Source: Pirellulaceae bacterium (GTDB lineage Bacteria; Planctomycetota; Planctomycetia; Pirellulales; Pirellulaceae). Taken from it: 64,000 bases of DNA. The position numbers and the translations under genes are program-made. Below the pieces are notes generated by a model that was not told where the DNA came from, did no database searches, and saw nothing but the letters and a program-made list of their open reading frames with translations. Location: the NCBI GenBank assembly GCA_029243025.1, contig JAQWSU010000027.1, positions 54,681 to 118,680 on the forward strand. The letters are read 5' to 3'. How positions within the stretch are numbered: the stretch's first letter is position 1; every line of letters begins with the position of its first letter. This document shows positions 28,601 through 36,630 of the stretch, piece by piece.

Positions 28601-29175
28601 GCGGAGTTCGGGAGTAGCAAACGAGATGCCTGAGTCGGATCGAGCAAGATCTCCGACATGGATGTTTGTTCTGGGCCGTAAGAGATGTCATCGTATTGTT
28701 CTGGGAATGGATCAAATTCATCGACAATTGTGAATCCGTCGTCCGCGACCAAAGCCAAGTATTCGCCTCCCCGACTTAGCTTGAAGTTGGTGTGTAATTC
28801 CGAGTCTGCGCTGTCGCGATCTTTGCCCGAAGCAAAAACGACAATGGTGTCACCCGCTTCGAGTTCAATGTCGGGGAATTGCCATTTCTTCGGGTTGTCT
28901 TTCTCATCGGTCAGATGCCACCCATCGAGTTCAAGGGTCTGTCCGGTGGGGTTGCTGATTTCAAGCCAGTCTGATGGATCTTTGTCTTGGTCTTGAAGCA
29001 CTGTCTCATTGGAAGCCATGATCTCGGAAATTAATAAGTTGGCGGCCAATACGACTCGAGGTTCCAATGACTCAAGTGAGGGCGATGATTTCCGACGGGC
29101 CCGGATTCGCTCGCGCCTTGAGCCGCTTGGGAACAAAAGATCACGCTTGGTTAGATTCGAATGAGGTTGCTTCAT
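22669..29175 (-). CDS. Giant surface protein: LEPR-XLL, lamin-tail, L-lectin, CotH, dockerin
   Basis: A 2168-aa secreted protein. Basic residues at 18-29 precede LESLEPRVVLA (36-44), the planctomycete LEPR-XLL N-terminal signal. A lamin-tail domain lies at about 46-165. A YDDGFVAYLN beta-sandwich (about 175-312 and 555-597) is interrupted by an L-type lectin domain (about 313-547, with GGDGMTFVLQ and VAIEFDTYNT). Next are a chitobiase-like Ig domain (about 610-690), a CotH kinase-like domain (about 705-1090, with GTYVLLEKIKIDDNRVDI and GPAWDFNLSLGN), and a second YDDGFVAYL sandwich. Several more lamin-tail domains follow, then dockerin-like Ca2+ repeats near residues 1950-2075 (GDFNADGVVNNDD, GDWNCDGDFDSGDLV). 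The likely role is a carbohydrate-binding surface scaffold; whether the CotH domain is active is unknown. Confidence 0.9.
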   Translation of the reverse strand: MKQPHSNLTKRDLLFPSGSRRERIRARRKSSPSLESLEPRVVLAANLLISEIMASNETVLQDQDKDPSDWLEISNPTGQTLELDGWHLTDEKDNPKKWQFPDIELEAGDTIVVFASGKDRDSADSELHTNFKLSRGGEYLALVADDGFTIVDEFDPFPEQYDDISYGPEQTSMSEILLDPTQASRLLLPNSAATDVSAAEWTATSFDDSGWQSTSAAIGYDQSPDDGDFTTLISADGDIESMRGQTASAYLRSAFTIPANAPSYNTLQLNMNYDDGFVAYLNGTEVASRAAPDSLTWDATATAEHGGTTASVEYDNFQDGDDRDDFTLVGDASWVDGRLQLTDSELNQTGAAWLTEPLELGSNYSFTASMKINAHSPAGGFDPDGLGGDGMTFVLQSGGNNRLGGSGGQLGLDGSGMTFVAIEFDTYNTGSFDPDDSLPSHIGINTSRDGNLARIPVTRFNGEPFIAGSPGPGVDTRYVWVDYDGPNQVMHVYFSDLDQRPDSPTLSANVDLSELFGGVTKLWTGFTAATGAAGNTHDVLDLKLFAGAGELGLETTSINISSSANLLTTGENVLAIHGLNLAADDEDFLIRPQLTATSNTFGDRKYFGRPTPGEINGAGEEIPPTGEVFFSNETKTFVSSFSLSLTSSGKEIRYTTNGAIPNDRSTLYTGPIRISSSTRIRARAFTPDKSPGPVRSESFVKIDSSLNSFEDGQPFTSNLPIMVFESFGGNIESQDRLLQPVAGIFIDPGEDGAASILDEPDFGGRGGMRIRGQSSQGFSKKQYALELWDELNSDTRPISASRADDKAASFFGLPAESDWVLNGPYSDKTQLNNYMTFLWSNNAGLYAPRARLVEVFVNQGGGSVSYRGDYRGTYVLLEKIKIDDNRVDIAEITPQDRSAPEITGGYIWKKDKPGAGDQPFTTSRNQELRMVDPDDSQITTTQKNWLRSHINEFEAALYGPNFTNPDVGYAKYIDVDSWAETWLLVEMTKNIDGFRLSTYYHKDRGGKIEQGPAWDFNLSLGNGNYLQGAYPEGWYHTGISSSQYPYWDRLFEDPNFEQRVIDRWQELRASVWSTESLLNDIDTAVNALSNGNPRLDRPLSSQPSNPISRNFDKWNNVASYQWPNCFFGQGSCPSSPLPGGGRPNEYGDYIYIMKDFVERRTEWIDEQFPAGPTMTPAGGAVTAPASVSLGVPNGQTAYYTTDGSDPRQPVVVGDELKLFSGGSSADILVPSNNNLINECDSLSLDTPTDCFMHPNYVLGTNGESWTRGRLGVGYDENTTYDPYIRTDVESEMNNANTSVYVRIPFDATAEQADANSLRLRMRYDDGFVAYLWHTALDTPVEIARANAPGNASQLPIDDLPYNARATGTHGDNTAVTFLDFDVSRSAKYVQEGKNYLIIQGLNANPSSSDFLIDAELVATSTDLELPENVYQYDRPITISENTEINARLFVDGQNTWTSLATEIFVTETPQIVMTEVNYHPHDPTAAELAQLPAATDDDFEFIELRNLSDATVNLVGSYFNAGIDFVFPNIDLTAGEHAVLVRNETAFRLRYGDSPRVLGEFTDGNLNNGGEQIELKDAADRLIVALDYQDGALWPQSADGLGASLQLADESSTPTDQLNKHYRWRGSVERGGSPGQAGAAEIGIVVNEILAHTDPPLTASDSIELYNASAESIDMGGWYLSDSGSELSKYQIPAGTILPPNNYLVFDEADFNPTPLTPAPNHFSLSGANGDDVWLTTLVNGQVSQFVDEVHFWATPNGESLGRTPNGSGRLGRMQQVTMGQTNSTPRVGPVLISEVQYQPDTPNLAAIVIDPTLTADDLEFIEISNTTGTPLELTNWRIRGGIDFDFTPQTTVAANGSIVLVAWDSAAPDNATRLAAFRAHYSLDESVAVIGGYRGKLSNLGERIAIQRPDSPPADAPNTIPRMLEDEVIYDNLQPWPNTAGNGLTLQRSVSGGYGNDAAAWVGAAPTPGQYQGDVEIRGDFNADGVVNNDDITLLCNEIQQANPDVRFDLTGDENVDLQDHRELIQGVLQTTEGDANLDRLFNSSDLVLVFQAGLYEDEKENNATWATGDWNCDGDFDSGDLVAAFQSGSYNAPAATGSSWITPASTDLILQANNEPVSKVELDPRSLLEFNETQLDLPLLDQESLFQDHDKLFELAADESWSELEI

Positions 29176-29403
29176 TAGATGTGCCTTGTTATTTGCGACA
29201 GCTTGTAGCCCCGGTTGGGCTACGGTACGAGAGGCCCCGATTGTCTGCCACGCCGAAGAAATCGCCCTAAAGTTTTCATGTAAAGAAATAAGCAGCGAAT
29301 TCGCCTGCGGCGTGATTTCGGGGGGAGAGCCCCTAATGCGATCCTAATTTAAGCCACAATTCGACGCAAGTATTCTGGCTTGGTTCCAAAGAATAGACGC
29401 CGT

Positions 29404-30867
29404 TTAGTCGTTAAGCATTTCGCTTAATTGACGTGTTTCTAGGTAGAGCTTGGTAAGATTCGGATCTTTTGGGTTGAGTTGCGCTGCGATCTCAAGATGT
29501 CTCACCGCTTCCGGCAGTTTTTTGTCGTTGATCAACAAACGCCCCAACATGTAATGGCCATCTGCAAAATCTGGCCGAGATTCAACCGAAGCGCGAAGGG
29601 CGACGATCGCGCCCCGTGGGTCATTCTGGCGATTCAAGCAACTGGCCAGGTTGTAATGGGCCATGGTGAAATCGGGTTTGAGTTGAATCGCCTGGCGATA
29701 TAAATCGGTTGCCGCCTGAGCGTCTCCTTGATAGGTTTTGATGATGGCGAGCCGAAATTTTGCCTCGACGGCGTTGGGGTCTTGAGCAAGGGCGAGAGTC
29801 AGTTGTTCTTCCGCTTCGAGAAGTCTTTGTTGTTTCGCACTGCGAGCAAGGGGGCTATCTGGAGCGCCGGTTCGGATCAAGGCTCTGGCGAGCAGAATTT
29901 TCCCCCAGGGCGAATCTGGATATTTCTTGACCGTTGATTGCAATAAATTAATCGAGGCTTGGAGCTCCCCTTTGCCAAATAGCAAATCCGCATCCACAAG
30001 GTCGGCTTTGAGCCCTGTCTGGCGGTTGTTCACGTCCTCCAGTAAAGGATCCGACCAGCGAAGATCCGATTGAGTCATTGCTTTTTCTCGCATCCGTTCC
30101 GCTGTTTCGATCTGCCCCAGACGTCGTAGTGCTTCCGCCATCAGCAAGTGTAGTGACTGTCTTTTGCCGCGAAACTCCCCACGGTTTGTGAGATGCTGAT
30201 CTAGTGCTTGCAAACGCGCTAAACTCGTTTTGTATTTGCCTCGCATAAATAGCAGTCGGGCTTCCGCCATCCTCGCCCGTGGATTGTTGTCATTACGATC
30301 AAGGAAAGTTTTGAGCTCCCTTTCTGCCTCATCTAGTTGTGAAAGTTCCAGCAGTATCTCAATCCGCATGAGTCGCGGTTCCGGGGGCGTGTCGTCACAC
30401 AAAGCCACCGCCGTTTTTAAATGAGTGTCAGCCTGCTGGGGGTCAAGTTGTGCAACCGTCTTGGCCCGGTAATAGGGCCAGCGAAAATCCGTCGGGGCGA
30501 GTTTGGCTGCTTGTTCGTAGCAAATGCTGGCGGGCTGATGGAATTTATGCGCGTGCAGGATCATGCCGAGTTCGCCCCAGGTGGCTGGGAGGCGTGGACT
30601 GACCTTGACCTGTTGACGGGCCTGATCGATGGCTTGGAGAACTGCGGAATCTACCCCTTCACTTTCAATGGTCGGTACTGCTGCCAGGTTGACACGATGT
30701 CGACGGATGAATTTCCAGCTTTGGCTAAAGCCGCCAATCAGTAGCAAGGTGGCCGTAAATACCAGGAGAACCATTATCCATCGGCCCCAGGGGCGCTTGG
30801 CAGTGCGAGCGTGCCGTACCCGTTCGTCTTGGCCGTCCTGTCGCTTTGTTTTTTTTCGCTTTGTCAT
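29404..30867 (-). CDS. Membrane-anchored TPR protein
   Basis: A 487-aa protein with a basic N-terminus (KRKKTKRQ), one transmembrane helix (about residues 28-48, WIMVLLVFTATLLLIGGF) and then about ten TPR units. These include LGMILHAHKFHQPASICYEQAAKLAPTD, FRLAIIKTYQGDAQAATDLYRQAIQLKPD and LGRLLINDKKLPEAVRHLEIAAQLNPKD. The repeats lie outside the cytoplasm if the helix is a signal anchor. It follows the CRTAC1 lipoprotein gene by 54 bases in the same direction. This CRTAC1-TPR pairing is common in planctomycetes, and the two probably interact. Confidence 0.85.
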   Translation of the reverse strand: MTKRKKTKRQDGQDERVRHARTAKRPWGRWIMVLLVFTATLLLIGGFSQSWKFIRRHRVNLAAVPTIESEGVDSAVLQAIDQARQQVKVSPRLPATWGELGMILHAHKFHQPASICYEQAAKLAPTDFRWPYYRAKTVAQLDPQQADTHLKTAVALCDDTPPEPRLMRIEILLELSQLDEAERELKTFLDRNDNNPRARMAEARLLFMRGKYKTSLARLQALDQHLTNRGEFRGKRQSLHLLMAEALRRLGQIETAERMREKAMTQSDLRWSDPLLEDVNNRQTGLKADLVDADLLFGKGELQASINLLQSTVKKYPDSPWGKILLARALIRTGAPDSPLARSAKQQRLLEAEEQLTLALAQDPNAVEAKFRLAIIKTYQGDAQAATDLYRQAIQLKPDFTMAHYNLASCLNRQNDPRGAIVALRASVESRPDFADGHYMLGRLLINDKKLPEAVRHLEIAAQLNPKDPNLTKLYLETRQLSEMLND

Positions 30868-30921
30868 GTTCTTTCAGTGAAGGGCCGACGGTCATCGGGA
30901 GCCAATAAGCGGATTAGGTGG

Positions 30922-32664
30922 CTACTCAACGCTTTGTCCGTCGCCACGGCGAACCGTCACATATTGGTCAACTGCGGGGCCGGGAAACGTCTCCTTGGAT
31001 CCATCCGGCCAGATCACTTCGATCGAATCAATGGTGACCTTTTCTCCGAGTCCGAAATGAGCTCGGGGATCGTTGCTGGATAAGTAGCTGTAACCTGGAT
31101 TAATCCATCGCATCCAACGCTGATCGCCGGCGTTTACGTAAACTTCAGCGCCGTATGCGTCACGGTTAAGTTGAGGGTCAATCGCCCGGATACCGAGCCA
31201 ATGTCCGGCTTGCTTCGCGACGTTGCGTAACAGGCTTGGGCGATCAGCGATGCGTGTTACAAGTAAATCCATATCACCATCGTTATCGAAGTCTGCACAG
31301 GCAAGGCCGCGAGAGACGCTGCCTAAACCGCTCAGGGCGGGGGTGTCAGCTGAGCGATCGACGAATTCTCCGTTGCCCTCGTTGATCATCACCTGATCAC
31401 GCTCCGCGTAATCGCGCCAAAAATCAGGTAGCTCCTCGGTGGTTGGCATTTCGGAGCCGCTGATTCGATCGACCCGTCCATTGGCAATTATTAAATCTAA
31501 ATCGCCGTCGTTCTCTAAGTCTGCCATCGCCGTCCCAAAGCCAGTTCCTCGCCAGGCGGCAGCGGCCAATCCGGATGTGGCCGTCTTGTCAACAAAGACT
31601 CCAGGAGGTCCTTGGCTCCATAGCGTGTGTGTTTCCGAGGTGAGGTGGGTCACGAAGATGTCAAAGAGACCGTCGTTGTCCACATCGCCAATTGCGACGC
31701 CCATATCTGCCTCGGTTTTTCCCATGCTGTTGTAACCAACTCCGCGCGTGACCGCTTCCTCCCGAAATGTGCCGTCTTTTTGATTGATCCATAGATGGTT
31801 GGCTTGGCCATCGTTTGCGATGAAGATGTCAGGCCAACGGTCGGCGTTGAAGTCCGCACAGAATACGCCGAGCCCTGGTCCGGCATGTTCGCCCAGTCCG
31901 GACGGAATGGTGACATCAACAAATTTCACATTTCCGTCGTTGTCGATTCCCTGGTGTTCAAACAGTCGGGTGACGCGGCCCTTAAACGCGTCTGGCCCGC
32001 AGTAGTCGGGTCGGCCTCCCCCGTCGCGACACTTTCGAGATGGATCATAGTTGACGTAATTCACCAGCAGCATGTCGAGAAGGCCATCACGGTTGTAGTC
32101 GAAAAAGCATGTCGAAGTTCCCCACATGCGATTCTCCAAACCACAGGAGTCGGTGATATCTACAAAGTGGGGTTCGGTGCCTTCGGTCCGGTTAAGTAGC
32201 AAATGAGCTTGGCCATAATTGTTCAACAGTACATCTGTTTTGCCGTCGTTGTTCACGTCACCGCAGGCGACGCCCATGCCGTAAGCAGCGATCCCAAGTC
32301 CTGATCCTTCCGTCACATCGAGGAAGCCTGTTGGGGTTTGACGATATAGTCGGTTGGTCTTGCCTGTCTCAGAGCCATTGTTTTGCAGGAGATAGAGATC
32401 CAACAAGCCGTCCCCGTCATAGTCGAGGAAGGCCGCTCCGGAACCTACGCATTTGGGCATGAAATAGGTTTGTTCGTGATCTGCTGGGTCGTGGACGAAA
32501 GTGACCCCGAGCGTGTCGGTTGCTTCTTCAAAAAGGGGAGCGGTTGGCTTGGTCGGCTCACTGGATGTCGAATCGATCGATGCCTTGTGACTGCAACCCC
32601 AGCAGGCGATTGTCAGAAGCGATAAGCCTGCCACCAGAAAGGAAGGAGCTCGGTGCGGAAACAT
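30922..32664 (-). CDS. CRTAC1-family lipoprotein (FG-GAP/VCBS plus ASPIC/UnbV)
   Basis: About 580 aa. The Met at 32664 begins a lipoprotein-like signal (SLLTIACWGCSHKAS); the frame is open to 32733, and the start is uncertain because neither has a good ribosome site. The body is an FG-GAP/VCBS integrin-like propeller with many Ca2+-binding DxDxDG loops (FLDYDGDGLLDLYL, CGDVNNDGKTDVLL, IGDVDNDGLFDIFV, DLENDGDLDLIIANG). It ends in an ASPIC/UnbV domain (YGAEVYVNAGDQRWMRWINPGYSYLSSNDPRAHFGLG). Function is unknown; adhesion or extracellular binding is assumed. It is first gene of the pair with the TPR protein. Confidence 0.88.
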   Translation of the reverse strand: MFPHRAPSFLVAGLSLLTIACWGCSHKASIDSTSSEPTKPTAPLFEEATDTLGVTFVHDPADHEQTYFMPKCVGSGAAFLDYDGDGLLDLYLLQNNGSETGKTNRLYRQTPTGFLDVTEGSGLGIAAYGMGVACGDVNNDGKTDVLLNNYGQAHLLLNRTEGTEPHFVDITDSCGLENRMWGTSTCFFDYNRDGLLDMLLVNYVNYDPSRKCRDGGGRPDYCGPDAFKGRVTRLFEHQGIDNDGNVKFVDVTIPSGLGEHAGPGLGVFCADFNADRWPDIFIANDGQANHLWINQKDGTFREEAVTRGVGYNSMGKTEADMGVAIGDVDNDGLFDIFVTHLTSETHTLWSQGPPGVFVDKTATSGLAAAAWRGTGFGTAMADLENDGDLDLIIANGRVDRISGSEMPTTEELPDFWRDYAERDQVMINEGNGEFVDRSADTPALSGLGSVSRGLACADFDNDGDMDLLVTRIADRPSLLRNVAKQAGHWLGIRAIDPQLNRDAYGAEVYVNAGDQRWMRWINPGYSYLSSNDPRAHFGLGEKVTIDSIEVIWPDGSKETFPGPAVDQYVTVRRGDGQSVE

Positions 32665-33250
32665 TGCGTTGGTCAAAACCTGTCGACTCCTGATCTGAAA
32701 AATGGGTTCGCCTGTTGGGTGATTGTGGGACACGCGAACAGACGTTTCGGTTGCGTCTCGTTCTCATTCTGCTCGACGGGGCGCCGAATTTGAATGATTC
32801 GTGGAATGTGCAGCGTGAGGCAATTTTGAGTTCAGAAAGGGAGCAAAATCCGCCTCATCCTTATCATAGCTCATTCGTGTCATTTGGCGGGGTGGACGCC
32901 GCGGGAAAAGAGGAGCTGAACCGCGGCTTTTTAGCTCCAAATCGACCGCGAAATGCCAGTTCTCGCGGTTTCAGCGACAGTCTGGATCAGCCGTCGAGGG
33001 AATTTGGCTGGGCGCGACTCCGTCCTGCTAGACGCGATGGTCAATCGACACTTAGCCGGTTTCCTCTTAGAGGGATTTGTAGAGACCGCTTAAATGGAGC
33101 CGATGAGTCATTGATCATTTCCCATTTTGGACCCTTTCGGGCGACGAATGATCGGGGGCTATTTGTAATTTCCGTGAGGGTGGAGTCGTTCGAGCCGTTC
33201 GTCTGGCACGACGGTTCGTTGGGTAGACAGATGAAAAAATCAAAAAAAAA
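32665..33250. other. Intergenic region without a convincing gene
   Basis: About 590 bases upstream of the CRTAC1 gene and downstream of a PEP-CTERM gene. A 188-codon plus-strand frame crosses it, but it runs through the terminator at 33251-33274, has no ribosome site and no recognisable domain. I treat the stretch as the promoter/leader region of the CRTAC1 gene. Confidence 0.5.
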
Positions 33251-33274
33251 CGGAAGGCCCATTGGGGCCTCCCG
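33251..33274 (-). terminator. Rho-independent terminator of the first PEP-CTERM gene
   Basis: CGGAAGGCCC-ATTG-region-GGGCCTCCCG forms a 10-bp stem with one mismatch. On the minus strand it is followed by a run of nine Ts (complement of the A run at 33242-33250). It lies 25 bases past the stop of the 673-aa gene. Confidence 0.87.
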
Positions 33275-33298
33275 TTATTAATTTTTAATCAGCTGCAA

Positions 33299-35320
33299 CT
33301 ACGATCGACGAATTCGGAGCATTAGCAGCGAACCGATCAGCAACAAAACGATGCTGGAAGGTTCGGGGACAACCGCTGTTGCTGGATTTGGACCACCGGG
33401 TCGTTCTCCACCTTCATAGCCAGCATTGCTGAAAGCTGTAACTAAGTCACCGGAACTGAACTCGAGGTCACCATTCCAATCGCCTTGTCCCCAAGTTGCC
33501 TGTTGGCCAGTCTCGTACTTGGCGGCTGCAAATACGGTGACGAGGTCTCCACTATCGAATTGGCCATTCAGGTCGGCGTCACCCATCCAGGTGTTTTTTA
33601 AATCGTTAACCCAAATGACGCGGTCAGCCGTGTTGACCTGACCATCTTCGTTGACGTCGTATTCGAGATCCTGGTTAGCGATGCCTATGGAGGCGTGCAT
33701 GTCCAGATCGTCGGCATCCAACAAGCCATTTCCGTTGTAGTCACCTGGTTTTGTCACCGAGCCATCGTTGTAAGTGAAGTTGTCAACTTCGTAATTATCG
33801 AAGGCACCGCCCGTACGAGCAGCGAAAGCAGGCCGCACGACACCCATTTGGTCGAGACCGTCGATGGCTTCATCAAAAACGACGACCGTTGAATCATCGT
33901 CACCGTTGGTCAGGACGACGGTCAATTGATCGCCTGAGACGAACACTTCTGCCGTGTGCCAAACATCCGCATCTTCGGTGACAAGATCAAAATCGTCGAT
34001 GTCCAGATCGAATTGCACCAGTTTCTCGCCATCGTAATGGATAGAAATGTGGTTCCCGACGTTTGGATTCCCTTCAGGTTCATCTTGATCGGCACCATCG
34101 TTATTGAAGGTGTCGAAGCCAACGCCCAGGGCTCCCGCCAAATTGGGTTCTTCGTGGGGGCCAAAGTCAATTAGATCGGCACCCGTATCATCGTAAAGTT
34201 CGGTCGGTACGAGTAGGAATGCCATTCCGTCCGCTCGATTACTTCCTGGCGAGGTCAAGCCACGGAAATTGAAAGTTGCTACGGTGTCTGCCGTTGCTTC
34301 GCTGCCATCGTAGTCGAAGGCAACGACGTTCGCGACGCTACCAGATTCTTCGGCGATCCGAAGATAACCTTCGGTGCTGGCTTCGCCGCCAACCTGAACC
34401 AAACTCGGTGCGGCACCGGATTTGTTCCAGGCGGAATAGGGAGATCCGCCAATCAGTTCAGGTTGAGTGATACCACCACCCTGCCCTGGCGTGACGATAA
34501 TCGAAGCCGTGATCATCTCGTCCGTTTCAAAAGAATTGAAGGTCCAGTCATCTCCCGTGTTCGGGTCGGTGGTTCCTTCGTCAATCGCAATGCTGTCAAG
34601 GACGCGACCGTTGTAGTGTACGGAAATCGAATTTCCGCCTTCATTGCCGTTGTCCCAAATGTCGAAACCGACTCCCAAAGAACCGCTGTAGTTGGGTTCT
34701 TCAGAGACACCCGGGCCGACTGCGCCAACGGTGTCATGCTGTTCGCTATCGAGATACGACCAGCCAATGCCGTCAGCTTGGTCGTTGGCCGGATCGGCAA
34801 ACCCGCTGATACGAAAAGCAAAGTCGTGTTGTACCGTGTCGTAATCGCCATCGTACTGCTGGTCCCAAGCGACGGCGGATTGAACGCTGTTTACGCCGTC
34901 TTCCGACAGCAGGATCAAGCCCTCATCGAAGCCTTCCTGAGGTTCGTAGTTGTTGTTCCCACCGATTTCCGGGAACGGGTCAACGTCGTAGGAAATAACC
35001 GTATCCACGCCACCCAGGCTGTAGGTACTGGTGACACCAGAAACCTCTTGGTTGGCATTTGCACCGCCCGTTCGTGCGCCGAATTGATGGCGTCCGGTGT
35101 AGGCCGGCATGAGTGGTACGGCGAAGTCGGCGAAGGGAACAATTGAATCGCCATCTTCATTGGTGAGAACAACGGTGACGTACCCATTCGTTTCTGGGTC
35201 GATGATCGGGAAATTCGCGGAAAAATCCTGCGAATAGTTAGGTGCCTGAGCGGTGACGGTAAGGGGTGTCAAAACCCCGGCCGTGATCACACAGGCGAAA
35301 AGTAACGTCGGCACTCTCAT
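33299..35320 (-). CDS. PEP-CTERM protein with two L-lectin-like domains and dockerin repeats
   Basis: A 673-aa exported protein. A signal peptide (residues 1-25) is followed by two lectin-like beta-sandwich regions (about 30-290 and 310-505), each with the L-type-lectin pattern GVGFD.WDN or GVGFDTFNN, then NSISVHYNG or NHISIHYDG. Dockerin-like Ca2+ repeats follow (GDYNGNGLLDADDLD, YDVNEDGQVNTADRV, GDADLNGQFDSGDLVTVF, GDWNGDLEFSSGDLVTAF). The tail VPEPSSIVLLLIGSLLMLRIRRS is a PEP-CTERM sorting signal processed by an exosortase, which is not in the window. The start has a good ribosome site (AGAGGAA). A carbohydrate-binding surface role is inferred. Confidence 0.9.
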   Translation of the reverse strand: MRVPTLLFACVITAGVLTPLTVTAQAPNYSQDFSANFPIIDPETNGYVTVVLTNEDGDSIVPFADFAVPLMPAYTGRHQFGARTGGANANQEVSGVTSTYSLGGVDTVISYDVDPFPEIGGNNNYEPQEGFDEGLILLSEDGVNSVQSAVAWDQQYDGDYDTVQHDFAFRISGFADPANDQADGIGWSYLDSEQHDTVGAVGPGVSEEPNYSGSLGVGFDIWDNGNEGGNSISVHYNGRVLDSIAIDEGTTDPNTGDDWTFNSFETDEMITASIIVTPGQGGGITQPELIGGSPYSAWNKSGAAPSLVQVGGEASTEGYLRIAEESGSVANVVAFDYDGSEATADTVATFNFRGLTSPGSNRADGMAFLLVPTELYDDTGADLIDFGPHEEPNLAGALGVGFDTFNNDGADQDEPEGNPNVGNHISIHYDGEKLVQFDLDIDDFDLVTEDADVWHTAEVFVSGDQLTVVLTNGDDDSTVVVFDEAIDGLDQMGVVRPAFAARTGGAFDNYEVDNFTYNDGSVTKPGDYNGNGLLDADDLDMHASIGIANQDLEYDVNEDGQVNTADRVIWVNDLKNTWMGDADLNGQFDSGDLVTVFAAAKYETGQQATWGQGDWNGDLEFSSGDLVTAFSNAGYEGGERPGGPNPATAVVPEPSSIVLLLIGSLLMLRIRRS

Positions 35321-35550
35321 AGCAGTTCCTCTTTTCTGAAGTACGTCAATGATGATGGGGTGATGCGTGCCGCAAATCGAGTGGTGCGGCTGTCAGGGCT
35401 TTGCGGCAATCACGACGAATGTATGATCTGCTGGCCGTGCCCTGGGGTTCCGTCGGTGACGAATTTTCACCGGTTAGAGAAGGAATCTTTAACCATGTAG
35501 ATAAAGCGTCTACCAGTTTGGACGATAAAATGAGTCGCCTCTTTTGTCAA

Positions 35551-35565
35551 TGAACCAATCGTTCA
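35551..35565. promoter_or_regulatory. Possible operator palindrome
   Basis: TGAAC-CAATC-GTTCA is a 5-bp inverted repeat with a 5-base spacer, the layout of many TetR-type operators. It lies about 230 bases upstream of the PEP-CTERM gene start at 35320. No regulator gene is nearby, and palindromes this short occur by chance. Confidence 0.2.
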
Positions 35566-36447
35566 ATGTGACGAAATGTTAACAAATGAAACAGGAGCAC
35601 CACTGACGCCTACTCCAAGCCGACGGTCTTCTCGAAAGCTGAATGTTAACTTAACGAAACTCATGACGTTCATGGCATTTAAGGGAATGTGACGACTTAT
35701 TCCTTGTCGCGGAACGTTGATCTGTTTCCAGTGGATTTCTCTCAATCAATCGGAGGTGTCTTTTGAGATGTTCTTTTTCGAGAACGTAAATAGCAATTAG
35801 GAACGGTTTGTACCCGCGGACGCAGCCAAGTGTTGAGCACGGTCAGTTTTGCGAGCGAGAAAAGCGAGAGGCCGGTTGGCGATTTCCCGCCTTTAGGAGT
35901 CAACAGGCGGAGATCGATGTTCTTGACGTTCCCACCTGAGAAGCGAGTAAAGTCTAACGATGGGATGTTTCAGGAGCGGACACAAAGCTTCCGGACAATT
36001 TCGGAGCGTCAGGCCATTTGCCGGCTTTCTATCTCACTGTCTCTGAAAGCTCCGACGTGGACATCGTCGCTGAAACGTGCCCTATCCGCTACTCGGCCAT
36101 CTTCCAGGATGGCCACGACCTCCGCAAATGACGCGTTTTCCCGCACGTAATGATCCGTGCCGGATATTTTTGCGACTCAGTGCGGGCGTTTGCGTCCCCA
36201 GTTTATCCCCAGTTTCGACTGCTGCTGAAAATGGGCATCGGTCACCGTTAGATAATGCTTGTGCGAGATCGTCCGCATGTTGCCCCAGAGAATTTTCTTC
36301 TACAAAAAAATCTGGGGTGTGTACCTATCCATGAAGAGATACCACTTGGAAGGTGCCCCCACCCCTGCAGCTCTACAGACCAATCGACTCTGATTCATCA
36401 CCAGAATTACGGTGGCTCTCCAGTTAAGCTTCACCGACCATTTGCCC
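35566..36447. other. Gene-poor intergenic stretch
   Basis: Part of a 1.3-kb interval (35321-36630) between two divergently oriented PEP-CTERM genes. Short overlapping frames exist on both strands (the longest about 106 codons at 35830-36150) but none has a recognisable domain, signal peptide or good ribosome site. A remnant of a degraded gene or mobile element is possible. Confidence 0.5.
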
Positions 36448-36536
36448 CGTAGCCCAAGCTGGCGATAGATTCCTCTTGGGGCGTGAAGATACCTTTTCTG
36501 GAAAGTTGAATCACGCCAAAGATCCACAGGGCTACG
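36448..36536. other. Nested inverted-repeat element, possible structured RNA or MITE
   Basis: An outer perfect 8-bp repeat CGTAGCCC (36448-36455)/GGGCTACG (36529-36536) encloses an inner perfect 7-bp repeat GGCGTGA (36480-36486)/TCACGCC (36511-36517). Inside that lies a small CTTT/AAAG hairpin. The pairs nest correctly, so the 89 bases could fold into one long structure on either strand. It lies about 95 bases upstream of the repeat-rich PEP-CTERM gene at 36631. Identity is unknown; I do not recognise it as a named RNA family. Confidence 0.4.
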
Positions 36537-36630
36537 TGCAGACAGGGCTGTAGATCTGTAGGTTTCAGAAATTTTCTTGATAGCGTGTGGTTTTCGTTTT
36601 GATTACTTGGCCGGTTCATTAAAGAGTTCC

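Noticed and set aside
32715..33281. 188-codon plus-strand open frame
   Set aside because: It runs through a terminator hairpin, has no ribosome site and no domain; it is likely non-coding upstream DNA.
34463..35146. 227-codon frame antisense to the lectin/PEP-CTERM gene
   Set aside because: The opposite strand encodes a well-supported exported protein; the antisense translation has no recognisable feature.
35830..36150. 106-codon plus-strand frame in the gene-poor interval
   Set aside because: No signal, domain or ribosome site; composition does not look like the neighbouring genes.
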